Made by a program: the position numbers and the translations under genes. Positions 27,351 to 36,689 of a stretch of 64,000 nt of DNA are shown piece after piece. The notes under the pieces were generated by a model. That model did not search any database. It saw only the letters and a program-made list of their open reading frames with translations, and was not told where the DNA came from. The stretch is from Ktedonobacteria bacterium (GTDB taxonomy: Bacteria > Chloroflexota > Ktedonobacteria > Ktedonobacterales > JACDGC01), in assembly GCA_027459785.1 (NCBI GenBank), contig DAIDGU010000070.1:42438-106437 (forward strand), in the 5' to 3' direction. How positions within the stretch are numbered: position 1 is the first letter of the stretch; every line of letters begins with the position of its first letter.

Positions 27351-28109
27351 ATGATCGCTTGGCGGCGCATTGCCCCGCTGGCCTGGCTGCGGCGACGGTC
27401 GTGGCGCTGGCGGGCGGGGGCGTTGGCGGTGCTGGTGGTGGCGGAATGCGCGGCGGTGCTGACCGAACTAGATAGCAAACTTGATGCCAGCGGTCCCCTC
27501 GCTGGCGCACCCGCTGCCCCGGCAGCCTACGCTGCCGGCTGGCCGATCATCTATACCCGCGTAGTGTATCGGCAGATCACGTTCCCCGCCTGGCACGCGG
27601 CACTGCACGCCTACCCGCCGCCCGGCGCGTTCAACTGGTTCGCCTTCGCCTTTGATGTGCTCTGGCTGAGCGGCATCCTGGCGCTGGGGCTGGGCCTCGT
27701 CGTGGGGGCGTGGTATGTGGTGCCGCGCGTGCGCGGCGGGTTGGCGCGCCCTGCGTTCACGCGGGCGGTCGCGGTGGGGAGCGGGCTGGCAATGCTCTGG
27801 GCGCTCATCAGCGCCGCCATCGTCGCCCAGCTCAACCAGCAACAAACCACGGACGCCGCGACCTGGCACGTCATCACGCAGCCGTTGCTGCTGGTGGCGC
27901 TGCTGCCGGGCGTACTCAGCTTCGCCGTGCAGCGCGCCTTCGAGGGCGCGGGCGCGCTAGGGATCGCGCAGACTGCCGGGCCGGCCACCGGCATCGAGGC
28001 GCTGGCGGTGCTGCTCGTCGCCGTCGTCCTGCCCGCCGCGCTGCTGACCATGCTCGTGCTGGCGCTACGCCGCGCGGTCGTGCATCGCCGTGCGCATGCC
28101 GGGGGCTGA
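27351..28109 (+). CDS. Unrecognised multi-pass membrane protein
   Basis: I do not recognise this 252-residue protein. It has a basic start (MIAWRRIAPLAWLRRRSWRWR), then about five hydrophobic segments near ALAVLVVAECAAVL, WLSGILALGLGLVVGAWYVV, SGLAMLWALISAAIVAQL, LLLVALLPGVLSFAV and LAVLLVAVVLPAALLTMLVLAL, and a short basic tail. No catalytic or binding motif stands out. I start at the ATG at 27351, seven bases after GAGG; a GTG two codons upstream is possible. The gene runs divergently from ftsH and is followed by dispersed-repeat sequence, so it appears monocistronic. Confidence 0.65.
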   Translation: MIAWRRIAPLAWLRRRSWRWRAGALAVLVVAECAAVLTELDSKLDASGPLAGAPAAPAAYAAGWPIIYTRVVYRQITFPAWHAALHAYPPPGAFNWFAFAFDVLWLSGILALGLGLVVGAWYVVPRVRGGLARPAFTRAVAVGSGLAMLWALISAAIVAQLNQQQTTDAATWHVITQPLLLVALLPGVLSFAVQRAFEGAGALGIAQTAGPATGIEALAVLLVAVVLPAALLTMLVLALRRAVVHRRAHAGG

Positions 28110-28128
28110 ACTGGAAACACCTTGCCCC

Positions 28129-28224
28129 GGCTCGGAACAGGAACCCCTCCGGGCTACGACGCGGCGTGTCCGGCTCGGTTCGTCAAAGTTTGGCATTGGA
28201 AAAGTTTAGCATTGGAAAAGTTTA
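28129..28224. repeat. Dispersed 28-bp repeat plus 16-bp tandem duplication
   Basis: A 28-bp element (28129-28156, beginning GGCTCGGAACAGGAACCCC) recurs with one change at 51488-51515. Just downstream, GCATTGGAAAAGTTTA is present twice in a row (28193-28224), followed by a degenerate third copy. The whole stretch lies upstream of the double-GNAT gene. Confidence 0.6.
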
Positions 28225-28254
28225 GAATTGGATCTGTATAAAGGAGGCGGTTTC

Positions 28255-29136
28255 GTGAATCCTTTTCACCTGCGTCAGGCGGTGCCGGCGGATACCGAGG
28301 CGGTGCTGGCGCTCAACCATGCGATTTATGGCGACGAGGACTATTTGCCCAGCGTCTGGCAGGAATGGCTGGCGGATGATGCGAGCGTGACGGTCGCTAC
28401 GGTAGACGACGCCGTGGTTGGTATAATCCATTGCACGTTGTTGAACGCGGATGAGACGTGGCTGGAAGGGGTGCGCGTGGCACCGGCGATGCAGGGGCGC
28501 GGTGTCGCTACGGCGCTCGTGCAGCAGGCGATCCGGCAGGCGCGGGGCTACCAGGCCGCCGTCTTGCGCGCCAGCGCGGAGGAGGCGAACGCCGCGATGC
28601 AGGCGGTCTTCTTGGGCAGCGGCTTCGTGCAAGTGGGAACGTATGTGCATTTCGTCGCGCCAACGGAGGGGGCAACGCCCGATCCACCAGCGGCGGCGCT
28701 GATTCACCAGCAGACGCCGGACGATATGGAACGGCTGTGGGCCTGGCTGGAACGCTCGAATATCGCGCCACTGGCTGGCGGTTGCTATATGGAGGGCATG
28801 CGTGCGCTCGCCCTGACCGACGACGCGCTCTCGCGCTTCTTGGCCGCCGGCCAGGTGTGGACGCTGGAGGACTACGGCGAGCTTCAGGCGCTGGCAATCG
28901 GCGGGCCACGCCGCCGTGGCGACGCCACGCGCTTCTCCATCCGCTACCTGGACGGCGCGGTGCAGGGCATCGGCCAGCTCGCGCTGCATCTGCGCGCCCA
29001 GGCCGCGGACGCCGGCATCGCGCGCATCGACGCTCACCCGCCGGAACTGCTGATCCTGCGCGACGCGCTGGAAGGGGCCGGCTTCAGCAGCGCGGGCCGC
29101 GCGCCGCAGTGGCTCTATGCACAAGAGTTGGTGTGA
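28255..29136 (+). CDS. Double-domain GNAT family acetyltransferase
   Basis: This 293-residue protein has an N-terminal GNAT domain with the acetyl-CoA loop VRVAPAMQGRGVATALV near residue 75, and a second, more degenerate GNAT-like half that keeps the overall length but lacks a clear Q/R-x-x-G-x-G/A loop. Bacterial double GNATs usually acetylate small molecules or aminoglycoside-like compounds; no substrate can be assigned. The start is GTG at 28255 because AAGGAGG lies exactly seven bases upstream; the frame is also open further 5'. It is followed by a PrsW-type protease gene with its own leader, so the two are probably separate units. Confidence 0.8.
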   Translation: MNPFHLRQAVPADTEAVLALNHAIYGDEDYLPSVWQEWLADDASVTVATVDDAVVGIIHCTLLNADETWLEGVRVAPAMQGRGVATALVQQAIRQARGYQAAVLRASAEEANAAMQAVFLGSGFVQVGTYVHFVAPTEGATPDPPAAALIHQQTPDDMERLWAWLERSNIAPLAGGCYMEGMRALALTDDALSRFLAAGQVWTLEDYGELQALAIGGPRRRGDATRFSIRYLDGAVQGIGQLALHLRAQAADAGIARIDAHPPELLILRDALEGAGFSSAGRAPQWLYAQELV

Positions 29137-29292
29137 CAGCCTTGTGCAGAAAGCATGAGGATTTTTGCCGGAAAAGTGTACAACGCTACGAGCAGATGAT
29201 ATAGTGCGAGTAGTAGCTTTTTCACCAACCCTACCATTATCGCGGTTAGCGGTTGGTGCATGGCCCGCATCCTCCCAAGGAGGTAGCACAGT

Positions 29293-30591
29293 ATGGCTTT
29301 TCCGTATGATTCCCAAGCGCATGAAGGCGAACAGCCCGCGCCGGTCGGGTCCATCCCGCAGCCGCTGTACAACGCGCCACCGGTATATGGCAACCCACCG
29401 TCAGCGCCCAGTGGCCCACCATCGCCCTATGCGGACTTCCAGCAACCCTATGTCGCGCCCGCGCCCGCAGCGGCAACCGGCGGGGTGGCGGCGACCATCC
29501 AGGCGACGGTGCTGCCGGCGGTCAAAGCGTTTTTGCAGCGCCAGGCACCCTATCAATATTGGCGTGTTTGCGCGGTGGGCCTGGTGGCGATCTTCATCAC
29601 CAATCAGGTGCTCAACGCCAGTGGCAACACGAACATGGTGCCGTTGCTGATCTTGCTGAGCGCGTGCCTGGTGCCGATCTCGTTCATCATCTTCTGCGTG
29701 GAACATAGCCAGGCCATCACCCTGCCCGTGACGGATATCCTCAAAGCGTTTGGTGCGGGGGCGATCCTGGGGCTGTTGCTGGCGGGCGTCTTCGAGGCGT
29801 CGCTGCAAGCCGATGGGCTGATCGGCAACTATATCGTCGCCATCATCGAAGAGAGCGCGAAGATCGCGTGCATCGTATGGTTCCTGCGTGATCCTCGCCT
29901 GCGCACGGAGATGCACGGTCTGGTGCTGGGCGCGGCGGCGGGGATGGGCTTCGACGCGCTCGAAAACGCCGGCTATGGCTTCTCGCAGTTCCTCAACGTG
30001 GAAAACGTCGTCCTGACGCACGGCTATAGCAGCAGCGTGGCATTTTACACGGCGTTGTCGTCGATGAATAACACGATGGTCGGGCGCGTCATCACGGACC
30101 TGCCGACGCATGGCGTCTGGACGGCGATTGTAGCGGCGGCGATCTGGCGCGAACGTGGCAATGAGACGTTCCGCTTCACGCCGGGCGTCTTGCTAGCTTT
30201 CGCCATCGCCGTGACGTTGCACGCCTTCTGGGACTGGGAGCCGCTCACTATCTTCGGCGGCTACCTGTGGTACATCCTGCTGGCCATCCCCGCGCTGCTC
30301 ATCCTGGGCTTCTTCATCCGCGAGGCCCAGCAGCGCCTGTCCCTGCCGCCGGATGCCCCCTTGCCGCCGCTGGAAGGCGAGTTGCGCGCCTACTTCACAT
30401 ACGTGTGGCAGCGCGTGCAGGTTGCCGTGCCGGCGCTCGCGCCCAGCGCCAAGTCCGCCGCTGCCGGCCCCGCGCCAATGCTCTACTGCCCAACCTGCGC
30501 CACCTGGCAGCCAGGGCTGACCCTTTCGTGTCCACGCTGTGGCACGCCGATGCAGAGCTACGCGCCGCCGCCCGGCCCCATCCCCTACTGA
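29293..30591 (+). CDS. PrsW-type intramembrane metalloprotease with C-terminal zinc ribbon
   Basis: PrsW-family proteases cleave membrane proteins such as anti-sigma factors. The 432-residue protein has a disordered Pro/Gln/Tyr-rich N-terminus (1-60), about eight membrane segments, and the family motifs: IIEESAK near 183-189 (E-E-x-x-K), GMGFDALENAGYGF (F-x-x-x-E-N) and HAFWDWE. The C-terminus carries CPTCATWQPGLTLSCPRCG, a zinc-ribbon-like module not part of the minimal family. The ATG at 29293 has AAGGAGG nine bases upstream. The leader (29223-29258) can form a CACCAACC/GGTTGGTG hairpin. A link to the sigma factor at 48.7 kb is possible but unproven. Confidence 0.85.
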   Translation: MAFPYDSQAHEGEQPAPVGSIPQPLYNAPPVYGNPPSAPSGPPSPYADFQQPYVAPAPAAATGGVAATIQATVLPAVKAFLQRQAPYQYWRVCAVGLVAIFITNQVLNASGNTNMVPLLILLSACLVPISFIIFCVEHSQAITLPVTDILKAFGAGAILGLLLAGVFEASLQADGLIGNYIVAIIEESAKIACIVWFLRDPRLRTEMHGLVLGAAAGMGFDALENAGYGFSQFLNVENVVLTHGYSSSVAFYTALSSMNNTMVGRVITDLPTHGVWTAIVAAAIWRERGNETFRFTPGVLLAFAIAVTLHAFWDWEPLTIFGGYLWYILLAIPALLILGFFIREAQQRLSLPPDAPLPPLEGELRAYFTYVWQRVQVAVPALAPSAKSAAAGPAPMLYCPTCATWQPGLTLSCPRCGTPMQSYAPPPGPIPY

Positions 30592-30626
30592 CTGACACCC
30601 CTTGCGGGTACAGACGGTGATCATTG

Positions 30627-30904
30627 GGGCCGGACAGACAGGAATGGCTGTCCTCGGGTGTTAGGGAGAATGGCTGTCCTCCGGTGTTAGGGAGAATGGC
30701 TGTCCTCCAGGTGGTCGTGGGGCGGACATTCCTGTCCGCCAGCGTGACCGACAAGAATGGCGGTCCTCCGGTATCCATACTGATCACCCGCAAAGCGTAT
30801 GATAGGGCAGGGGAGAAAGCGTCTGAGGCTGATCGGCGGACAGGAATGTCCGCCCCACGATCTCCCCCTCTCCATCCGCAGATGGGGAGGGGGAGATCGT
30901 GGGG
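30627..30904. repeat. Cluster of dispersed palindromic repeats with a 52-nt hairpin
   Basis: Between the convergent PrsW and S53 genes lie three copies of a GAATGGCTGTCCTC unit, two GGCGGACA-N4-TGTCCGCC palindromes (30721-30740 and 30835-30854), and one very long hairpin. The hairpin arms are 30853-30870 and 30887-30904: CCCCACGATCTCCCCCTC pairs perfectly with GAGGGGGAGATCGTGGGG, and the inner bases pair too. The long hairpin ends five bases from the S53 stop codon and probably also ends transcription. Confidence 0.75.
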
Positions 30905-30908
30905 CCAC

Positions 30909-33794
30909 CTACACCCCGAAATAGTCCGTTGCGGCATTGGAGGCGAAGATGCCGGGCAGCGACGCGCTTTGCCAGCCGGCGACGTAAGCATAGAAGAGGT
31001 TGCCCGTCACCAACTGCACGTAGGCGGCGTTATTCTTGCCCTCGCCGGTATATAGCAGCACGCCGGGGTTATCCAGCAGGTCCATCGAGATGGCGGTGGC
31101 GTTGTGGAAGCCGGTGCCGCTGGGCGCGCCCAGGTTCACCCAGCCGCTCAGCGTGCCGCTGGTGAGGTCGAACGAGTTGGCCCACATGGAACTGGTGTCG
31201 TTGGCGATGCACGACAGCGCGAATTGGCCGGTCGTGCCGGTATACGCCACGGCGGGCGCGGCCTCGCAGGTCGTCGCCATGTGCCGCCAGATGCCCAGCG
31301 CGCCGCTGCCAACCGTGTAGGTGTTGAACCAATCGTTCTGATTCGTCTGCGCGTAAAATAGGATCTGCGTGCCATCGGTCGCCATCGTGGGCGCAGCGGT
31401 CAGCCCTCCGCCGATGGTGGCCCAGCCACCCCAGGACTGCGTCGTCGGATTGTAAGCGTCGATCACCAGCGCGCCGGTGGTCGTTTCGCACGCGATGAAC
31501 AGGGTGTTCTGGGCATACGTCGCCGTCGCGTTGCCCTTGCAGAGCGTGCTGCCGGGGACCGTCAGCCAGCCGCCGAAGGTCATCGTGCCTGGATTCCACG
31601 CGCCGATATGCGCCGTGCCGCCGCTGTCGATGCCGGCGAGCCATACCAGCGCCGTGCTGCCGCTGAGGGCGGCGGTAGTGACACCGTTATCGGCGATGGC
31701 CGGCGCACCCTGGAAGGTCTGCGATCCCAGCGGAAGCCAATTGCTGGCCTGGGGAGAATCCGGCAAGACGTTATTGTCGCCGTTATTCAGGAAGTAGCCG
31801 GCAAGCCAGAAGCGGTTGTCGTTGCCCTGCGCCGCCAAGTAGAGCCGGGGTGCGGTGAAACGTAGATTGCTGGCCAGGAAGTTGACCACCGCCTGCGCCT
31901 GCATCGATCCCAGGCCGCCCACGGCATCATAGCCCGTCTGCGCGCTGTAGCCCGCCGTGAAGCCCTGGGTGCCGGGGAACGTGTTGCTGCCGCTGGTGAT
32001 GTCGTTGAAGACGACGCTGCCGCCGGTGACGGACGCGCCATTGTGCTGCGCGGCGTAATCGTAATACGTCGTGCCGCCCAGTGTGATACCCGCTGCCGTC
32101 TTGCTGGCCGTGTCTGCGCCGTACAAGCTGTAGAGCGCGGGGGTGATGAGGCCGACGCGCGCAGCGGCACCCTGGTTCGCCAGCAGCGCCAGTGTCGCCC
32201 ACAGAGGGGCGGCAGCCGAAGTGCCGCCGATGTCGAACCAGCTTGAAGGGGCGGTGGCGCAATAGTCGCCCGCCGTGCAATATTCCGCGTAGCCCGTCTG
32301 GGGGTCGGCGTCGGCGGAGATATCCGGGATGGCCCGCGCGCCAGCGGGATCGCTGATGCCGCCGGTGGCGCTCGTCGCGTTGGCGTTCGCCTGCCAGGTC
32401 GGCGCGGCCCAGAACTGGCTGAGGCCGCCGCCCGTCGCCCCCAGCACCGGATCCGGCAGGTTGGTGTTGTTCCACACCGTTTCGCCCATGTAGGCCGCCG
32501 TGCTGGCGTTGACGGTGAGCGTGGTGCCGCCGACCGCCGTCACATACGGATCGGTCGCGGGATCATCGGCGTTGACGGTCTGGCCGTGGAAATAGGGATC
32601 GGTGCCGAGATCGTTCAGGCAGTCATACGCGCCGCTGTCGCCGGCGGCGACATAGACGCCCTGGCCCTGCGCGGCCATCTGCAAAAAGGCCATCTCTTCG
32701 CTCGCCGCCAGGCTGAAGCCGGTGTCGCTCTCGCACGACCCCCAGCTATCGCTGACGGTGCCGTCGGCGTCGTCGCTGGCGATGGCCGCCAGCATGTCGA
32801 TCAAGCCCTGGTTGGTGTTCGGCGCTTCATAGACGTGGATCTTGCTGATGCCAGGTGCCATGCCCAGCGCGACCTGAATGTCCAGTTCGTCTTCAATCGC
32901 GCCAGATCCCGGTGGCAACGGCGACGAAAGATCTACCAGGCGTGGGGTGACGACGCTGCTGGTGTTCACGTTCGGCGCGAAACAGGCGGCATACGCGCTG
33001 ATGTCGCTGGGCAGGTAGCCATCGAATTCGACCAGCGCCAGGCTCTGCCCCGCGCCCGTCAGATTCGTGGGGAAGCCGTAAGCCGTGGCGAGTTGCGCCG
33101 GAACGAGCGTATTTTGCCCCGTCGCCTGGGGGCAGCCCGCCGGCGTCTGGGGCCGCACGACGATATGGCCGCTGGCCTTGTGGGGCAGGGTAGACATGCG
33201 CTGGCGCGTCACCGCGTCATCCAGCCCCGCCACCCCCAGGATCGCTGGCGCGACGGCGGCGGGCAGCGTGATGTTGCTGTCGTTGGCGAAAAACGTCCGC
33301 CCGTGGCTGTCACGGTAGGTGTTTAGATGGATATGGAAGGCGGTTTCGATCTGTTGCACCGAGCCACTGGCGGTGATATACAAGCCGCCGCTCTGCACCC
33401 GTGTGACGCGCAAGCCGGTCTGGCGCGCGAAAGCCAGCACGCGCTGCACGGCAGCGGGCGACGGTCCGAAAGCATGGACGAAGGTGGCCGGCGTGATGAA
33501 CTGGTGGTAATGGGATGAATGGGGCGTCGTGACGGCGGCGACGAAGCGTTCCAGCGCGGCCTTGTTCTGCGGCTGCAAGGTGAAGGTGAGGGTGAGCGTC
33601 TGCTTTTGGGGCAGCCGGCCCGTCGGCGTGCGTCCCTTGGTGGCCGCCGGCACCGTCTGCGCCAGCGTAGCGAAAGCCGGCGCGGCGCTGGCGAAAAGCG
33701 CCCGACCGACCAGCGCGGCGAGCGCGGCCCCAATGAGCAGCAGGCCCACGCCGCTGCTGAGGTAACGTAAACGTAAGGTCATAAGAGGGAGCAT
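30909..33794 (-). CDS. Secreted S53 (sedolisin/kumamolisin-like) serine-carboxyl peptidase
   Basis: This 961-residue precursor has a signal peptide (hydrophobic stretch near residues 12-36), a pro-kumamolisin activation domain (about 60-195), and an S53 catalytic domain. The catalytic Glu301 and Asp305 lie in EDELD, the oxyanion Asp386 in AAGDSG, and Ser526 in GGTSAAAP. GYDAVGGLGSM near 640 corresponds to the calcium-binding end of the domain. Residues from about 660 to 961 form an extra region of repeated GGW-containing strands (FGGWLTVPG, WGGWATIGG) that resembles a lectin-like beta-propeller. Family members are active at acidic pH, so an acidic habitat or niche is suggested. The ATG at 33794 has AAGGA close upstream. 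Confidence 0.9.
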   Translation of the reverse strand: MLPLMTLRLRYLSSGVGLLLIGAALAALVGRALFASAAPAFATLAQTVPAATKGRTPTGRLPQKQTLTLTFTLQPQNKAALERFVAAVTTPHSSHYHQFITPATFVHAFGPSPAAVQRVLAFARQTGLRVTRVQSGGLYITASGSVQQIETAFHIHLNTYRDSHGRTFFANDSNITLPAAVAPAILGVAGLDDAVTRQRMSTLPHKASGHIVVRPQTPAGCPQATGQNTLVPAQLATAYGFPTNLTGAGQSLALVEFDGYLPSDISAYAACFAPNVNTSSVVTPRLVDLSSPLPPGSGAIEDELDIQVALGMAPGISKIHVYEAPNTNQGLIDMLAAIASDDADGTVSDSWGSCESDTGFSLAASEEMAFLQMAAQGQGVYVAAGDSGAYDCLNDLGTDPYFHGQTVNADDPATDPYVTAVGGTTLTVNASTAAYMGETVWNNTNLPDPVLGATGGGLSQFWAAPTWQANANATSATGGISDPAGARAIPDISADADPQTGYAEYCTAGDYCATAPSSWFDIGGTSAAAPLWATLALLANQGAAARVGLITPALYSLYGADTASKTAAGITLGGTTYYDYAAQHNGASVTGGSVVFNDITSGSNTFPGTQGFTAGYSAQTGYDAVGGLGSMQAQAVVNFLASNLRFTAPRLYLAAQGNDNRFWLAGYFLNNGDNNVLPDSPQASNWLPLGSQTFQGAPAIADNGVTTAALSGSTALVWLAGIDSGGTAHIGAWNPGTMTFGGWLTVPGSTLCKGNATATYAQNTLFIACETTTGALVIDAYNPTTQSWGGWATIGGGLTAAPTMATDGTQILFYAQTNQNDWFNTYTVGSGALGIWRHMATTCEAAPAVAYTGTTGQFALSCIANDTSSMWANSFDLTSGTLSGWVNLGAPSGTGFHNATAISMDLLDNPGVLLYTGEGKNNAAYVQLVTGNLFYAYVAGWQSASLPGIFASNAATDYFGV

Positions 33795-33877
33795 CCATCC
33801 TTAATCACGAAATGCGCGGTCCGTGCGCGGCATCCATCTCTTTCAGCATACACATGCGCCAGGAGCAAACAATCCCA

Positions 33878-34788
33878 TCAGGGCTTGGGCGTGAACCACC
33901 GGCCCTTGCGAAACACGGTGTGCTGTTGCCGAAAGCCGGCGGCGCAATACGCCCCCCTGCGCGGATTGGCGGGTACTCTCCGTCTCGACGATCACCTGCC
34001 TGGCCCCGTGCGCCTGAAAGCGCCGCAGAATCTCCGCCAGCAACGCGCGCCCGATGCCCTGACCTTGATACGCAGGGTGAACGCCGGTCGGCTCGATCTG
34101 CCCCTGTGGCAACGCGGGATCAAGCCAGCCAACACAGAAGCCGGCCAGCGCACCATCCGGCGCGACCGCAACGATATCCAGGTCTGGCTGGTATTGGGGT
34201 ATCTGAAGCGTACGTGCTCGCTAGGCCGGCGTCATTGCCTCGCTAGCGAAGGCGGCGCGATGCAGCGCGACATAGGCGTCTACTTCAGCGGCACCAGCCA
34301 GCGAACGCAACGTGAAACCCGGCGGCAACACGACCTCTGACAGCGAATCGGTTAGTGGATGCACCAGATGGACATACGTGTTAATCGTTATCTAGCGTGA
34401 AGCCGTGGGCCAGCATCACGTGTAAGCGTTGCTGATCGTCATCACGATACTCCACCCAATAGGGCGACGGTCGCCCGCGCTCACGATCCAACTCGCGGAA
34501 CCGTTCTTCCGCCCAGCCGAAAATCGCTGTCTCGATGGCACCTTGCTGTGGTCCAGGGTCCACGAAGAAGTCCAGCGCAGCCCAGTTGACCTGCCACGCG
34601 GCCACGCCAAGGAGTGAGCCATCAGCGGCTTCCCAGACCATGATGTCGCGCCCCGTCGCGTTGGCGGGCGAACTCAGCCGCCAGGGGAGATCGGTGCGAT
34701 GCCGTGTGGCAGGCGCTTGCCTACACATCAGATCGACGATGCGCGCATCATCTGCGCCAGGTTGGTATAAATGCTGAGTATTTGTCAT
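33878..34788 (-). pseudogene. Decayed double-GNAT acetyltransferase gene
   Basis: The first domain reads cleanly from the ATG at 34788 (AAAGGAG five bases upstream) for 135 codons and stops at TAA (34381-34383). The second domain continues in a shifted frame as YVHLVHPLTDSLSEVVLPPG...LHRAAF, is cut by TAG at 34221-34223 where relatives have Trp, resumes as LDIVAVAPDGALAGFCVGW and GVHPAYQGQGIGRALL (acetyl-CoA loop), and shifts again in a run of six C's at 33952-33957. It ends as AYCAAGFRQQHTVF... at the TGA at 33878. Removing one T near 34383 and one G in the run, and reading the TAG as Trp, restores a single protein of about 300 residues. Three lesions make true decay more likely than sequencing error. 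Confidence 0.75.
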
Positions 34789-34813
34789 ATGCGCTCCTTT
34801 GGTCCGTCCACCC

Positions 34814-34843
34814 TTGCGGTGTGTCAAGTGTCGGTGGTATACT
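34814..34843 (+). promoter_or_regulatory. Predicted promoter of the rpsB operon
   Basis: A -35 TTGCGG (34814-34819) and an extended -10 TGG-TATACT (34838-34843) are separated by 18 bp. They lie about 125 bp upstream of rpsB, leaving room for a leader. Confidence 0.65.
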
Positions 34844-34968
34844 GCATGCAGGGCAATCATGCCCCCTACCTCACACGTCCTTGCCGGCGCTGATCTCCTG
34901 GTTGTCGCGCGCAACATGTCAGCGGCGTACCACAGGGGCGGAGGATAACAGCAGGAGGAACAACTCTT

Positions 34969-35841
34969 TTGGCAAACGTTGTCGCAATGAAACAGTTGCT
35001 CGAAGCTGGCGTCCACTTTGGCCACCAGACCCGGCGCTGGAACCCGAAGATGAAGCAATTCATCTTCACCGACCGCAATGGCATCCACATCATCGACTTG
35101 CAGCAGACCGTTTCGCGGCTGAACGAGGCGTATCGTTTCGTCACCCAACTGGTGATGAACGGCGACACGATCCTCTTTATCGGCACGAAGAAGCAGGCGC
35201 AGGAAGCCGTGGAGCGCGAAGCAACCCGTAGCGGACAGTTCTACGTGAACCAGCGCTGGCTGGGCGGCATGCTCACCAACTTCCAGACGATCCAGTTGCG
35301 CATCCGTTACCTGCGCGATCTCGAGAAGCGCAAGGAGCAGGGCGAATTCGAGCGCCTGACGAAGAAGGAAGCGCAGAAACTGCAAGACGAGATGGATCGC
35401 TTGCAGCGCATCTTTGGTGGCATCAAGGACATGCGCCGGCTGCCGGGGGCGGTCTTCGTCATCGACACGCGCAAGGAACACACCGCCGTGCTGGAAGCGC
35501 GCCGGCTGGAGATTCCGGTCATCGCGCTGGCCGATACGAACTGCGATCCCGACGAGATGGATTACCCCATCCCGGCGAACGATGACGCCATCCGCGCCGT
35601 CGCGCTGCTGTGCTCGAAGATCGCGGATGCTGCGGTCGAAGGGCGCATGCAACTTGAAGCGCAGCGCAAAGACGCCGCCGGCGAGACCGAAGCGCCCAGC
35701 GAGGAAGCGCCCCAGGCGAGCGTGGCGGATGTCGAGGCGCACTTCGCCCAGGCCGATACCACGCCCCCGGCGAATCCGGCACCACAGGCCGTCGGTGCTG
35801 GCGCGGGCGGCGAGACGCCGGGGGCTGGCCCCACCGAATAG
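34969..35841 (+). CDS. rpsB: 30S ribosomal protein S2
   Basis: S2 is a small-subunit protein needed for mRNA binding and assembly with S1. The 290-residue protein carries the family hallmarks [59 protein letters not shown] and [14 protein letters not shown]. The C-terminal 60 residues form an acidic, Ala/Pro-rich extension beyond the usual core, as in several Chloroflexota and actinobacterial proteins. The start is TTG at 34969 with AGGAGGA about nine bases upstream. It heads the order rpsB-tsf-pyrH-frr-uppS-cdsA, conserved across bacteria. Confidence 0.97.
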   Translation: MANVVAMKQLLEAGVHFGHQTRRWNPKMKQFIFTDRNGIHIIDLQQTVSRLNEAYRFVTQLVMNGDTILFIGTKKQAQEAVEREATRSGQFYVNQRWLGGMLTNFQTIQLRIRYLRDLEKRKEQGEFERLTKKEAQKLQDEMDRLQRIFGGIKDMRRLPGAVFVIDTRKEHTAVLEARRLEIPVIALADTNCDPDEMDYPIPANDDAIRAVALLCSKIADAAVEGRMQLEAQRKDAAGETEAPSEEAPQASVADVEAHFAQADTTPPANPAPQAVGAGAGGETPGAGPTE

Positions 35842-35859
35842 AGTAACCCGGACGATAAC

Positions 35860-35902
35860 GGGCGTGATGCGGCGGCCAGCACGGTCGCCCACACGCCCTT
35901 TT
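35860..35902 (+). terminator. Putative terminator or attenuator after rpsB
   Basis: GGGCGTG (35860-35866) and CACGCCC (35892-35898) flank a 25-nt loop that is itself GC-rich, followed by TTTTC. It lies in the 241-bp rpsB-tsf gap and could adjust how much transcription reaches tsf. Confidence 0.45.
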
Positions 35903-36082
35903 CGTGTGCGATACTATAGCCAAGAACCATCGCCATATTTGGTGATGACCGGACAGGCTTGTACGGGTGCGGTCGAGCGCGCCCAATGGACGCAACCCAT
36001 GTGACGGCAGCACCGTCTTAATTAAGTACGATAGGGGAAAATGCCCCGGAAGCGGGCGCACAGCGCCCAGGAGAACACACCA

Positions 36083-36679
36083 ATGGAATTCACGGCCCAG
36101 GATGTCAAGCAGTTGCGCGAATTGACCGGCGCGGGCTTCGCGGATTGCCGCGCCGCGCTCACCGAGGCGGGGAGCATGGACCAAGCCGTCAAGGTGCTGG
36201 AAGAAAAAGGCCAGAAGCGCGCCGACAAGGTCAGGGGCGCGGGCCGCGAGATGACGCAAGGGACGATTGTCAGCTATATTCACCACGGCAACAACCTGGG
36301 CGTGCTGCTCGAACTCAGTTGCAGCACCGATTTCGTCGCGCGCAATGAAGAGTTCCGCCAGTTGGCGAAGGATCTCGCCGTGCAGGTCGCCGGCATGAAT
36401 CCCGAATATATCAGCTTCGACCAGATCCCGGCGGAGGTGCTGGACGCCGCTCGCAAGGAGATCGCCGCCGATCCCGAAGTGAAGAAGCGCCCGGCGAATG
36501 TGCGTGAAAAAGTCATCGAGGGCAAGATCAAGAAGGAATACAGCACCAAAGTCTTGTTGGAACAGCCCTGGCTGAAGGATGAGACCAAGACCATCGCCGC
36601 CTTGATCGATGACATGATCCGCAAAACCGGCGAAAACATCACGGTGCGCCGCTTCACGCGCTACGTGCTGGGCGAGTAG
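36083..36679 (+). CDS. tsf: Elongation factor Ts
   Basis: EF-Ts recycles EF-Tu from GDP to GTP form during translation. The 198-residue protein is the short form found in Chloroflexota, Thermus and cyanobacteria. It starts MEFTAQDVKQLRELTGAGF, contains the TDFVARNEEF motif that contacts EF-Tu, and ends with a VLLEQPW...ITVRRFTRYVLGE segment. I use the ATG at 36083 with AGGAG nine bases upstream; an earlier in-frame ATG would add 14 residues that do not belong to the family. Downstream lies a 283-bp block of dispersed repeats before pyrH. Confidence 0.96.
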   Translation: MEFTAQDVKQLRELTGAGFADCRAALTEAGSMDQAVKVLEEKGQKRADKVRGAGREMTQGTIVSYIHHGNNLGVLLELSCSTDFVARNEEFRQLAKDLAVQVAGMNPEYISFDQIPAEVLDAARKEIAADPEVKKRPANVREKVIEGKIKKEYSTKVLLEQPWLKDETKTIAALIDDMIRKTGENITVRRFTRYVLGE

Positions 36680-36689
36680 CCCCACCCCC

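Noticed and set aside
28418..28432. TATAAT box at about 28424 as a promoter
   Set aside because: It lies within the coding region of the double GNAT and has no fitting -35; likely chance.
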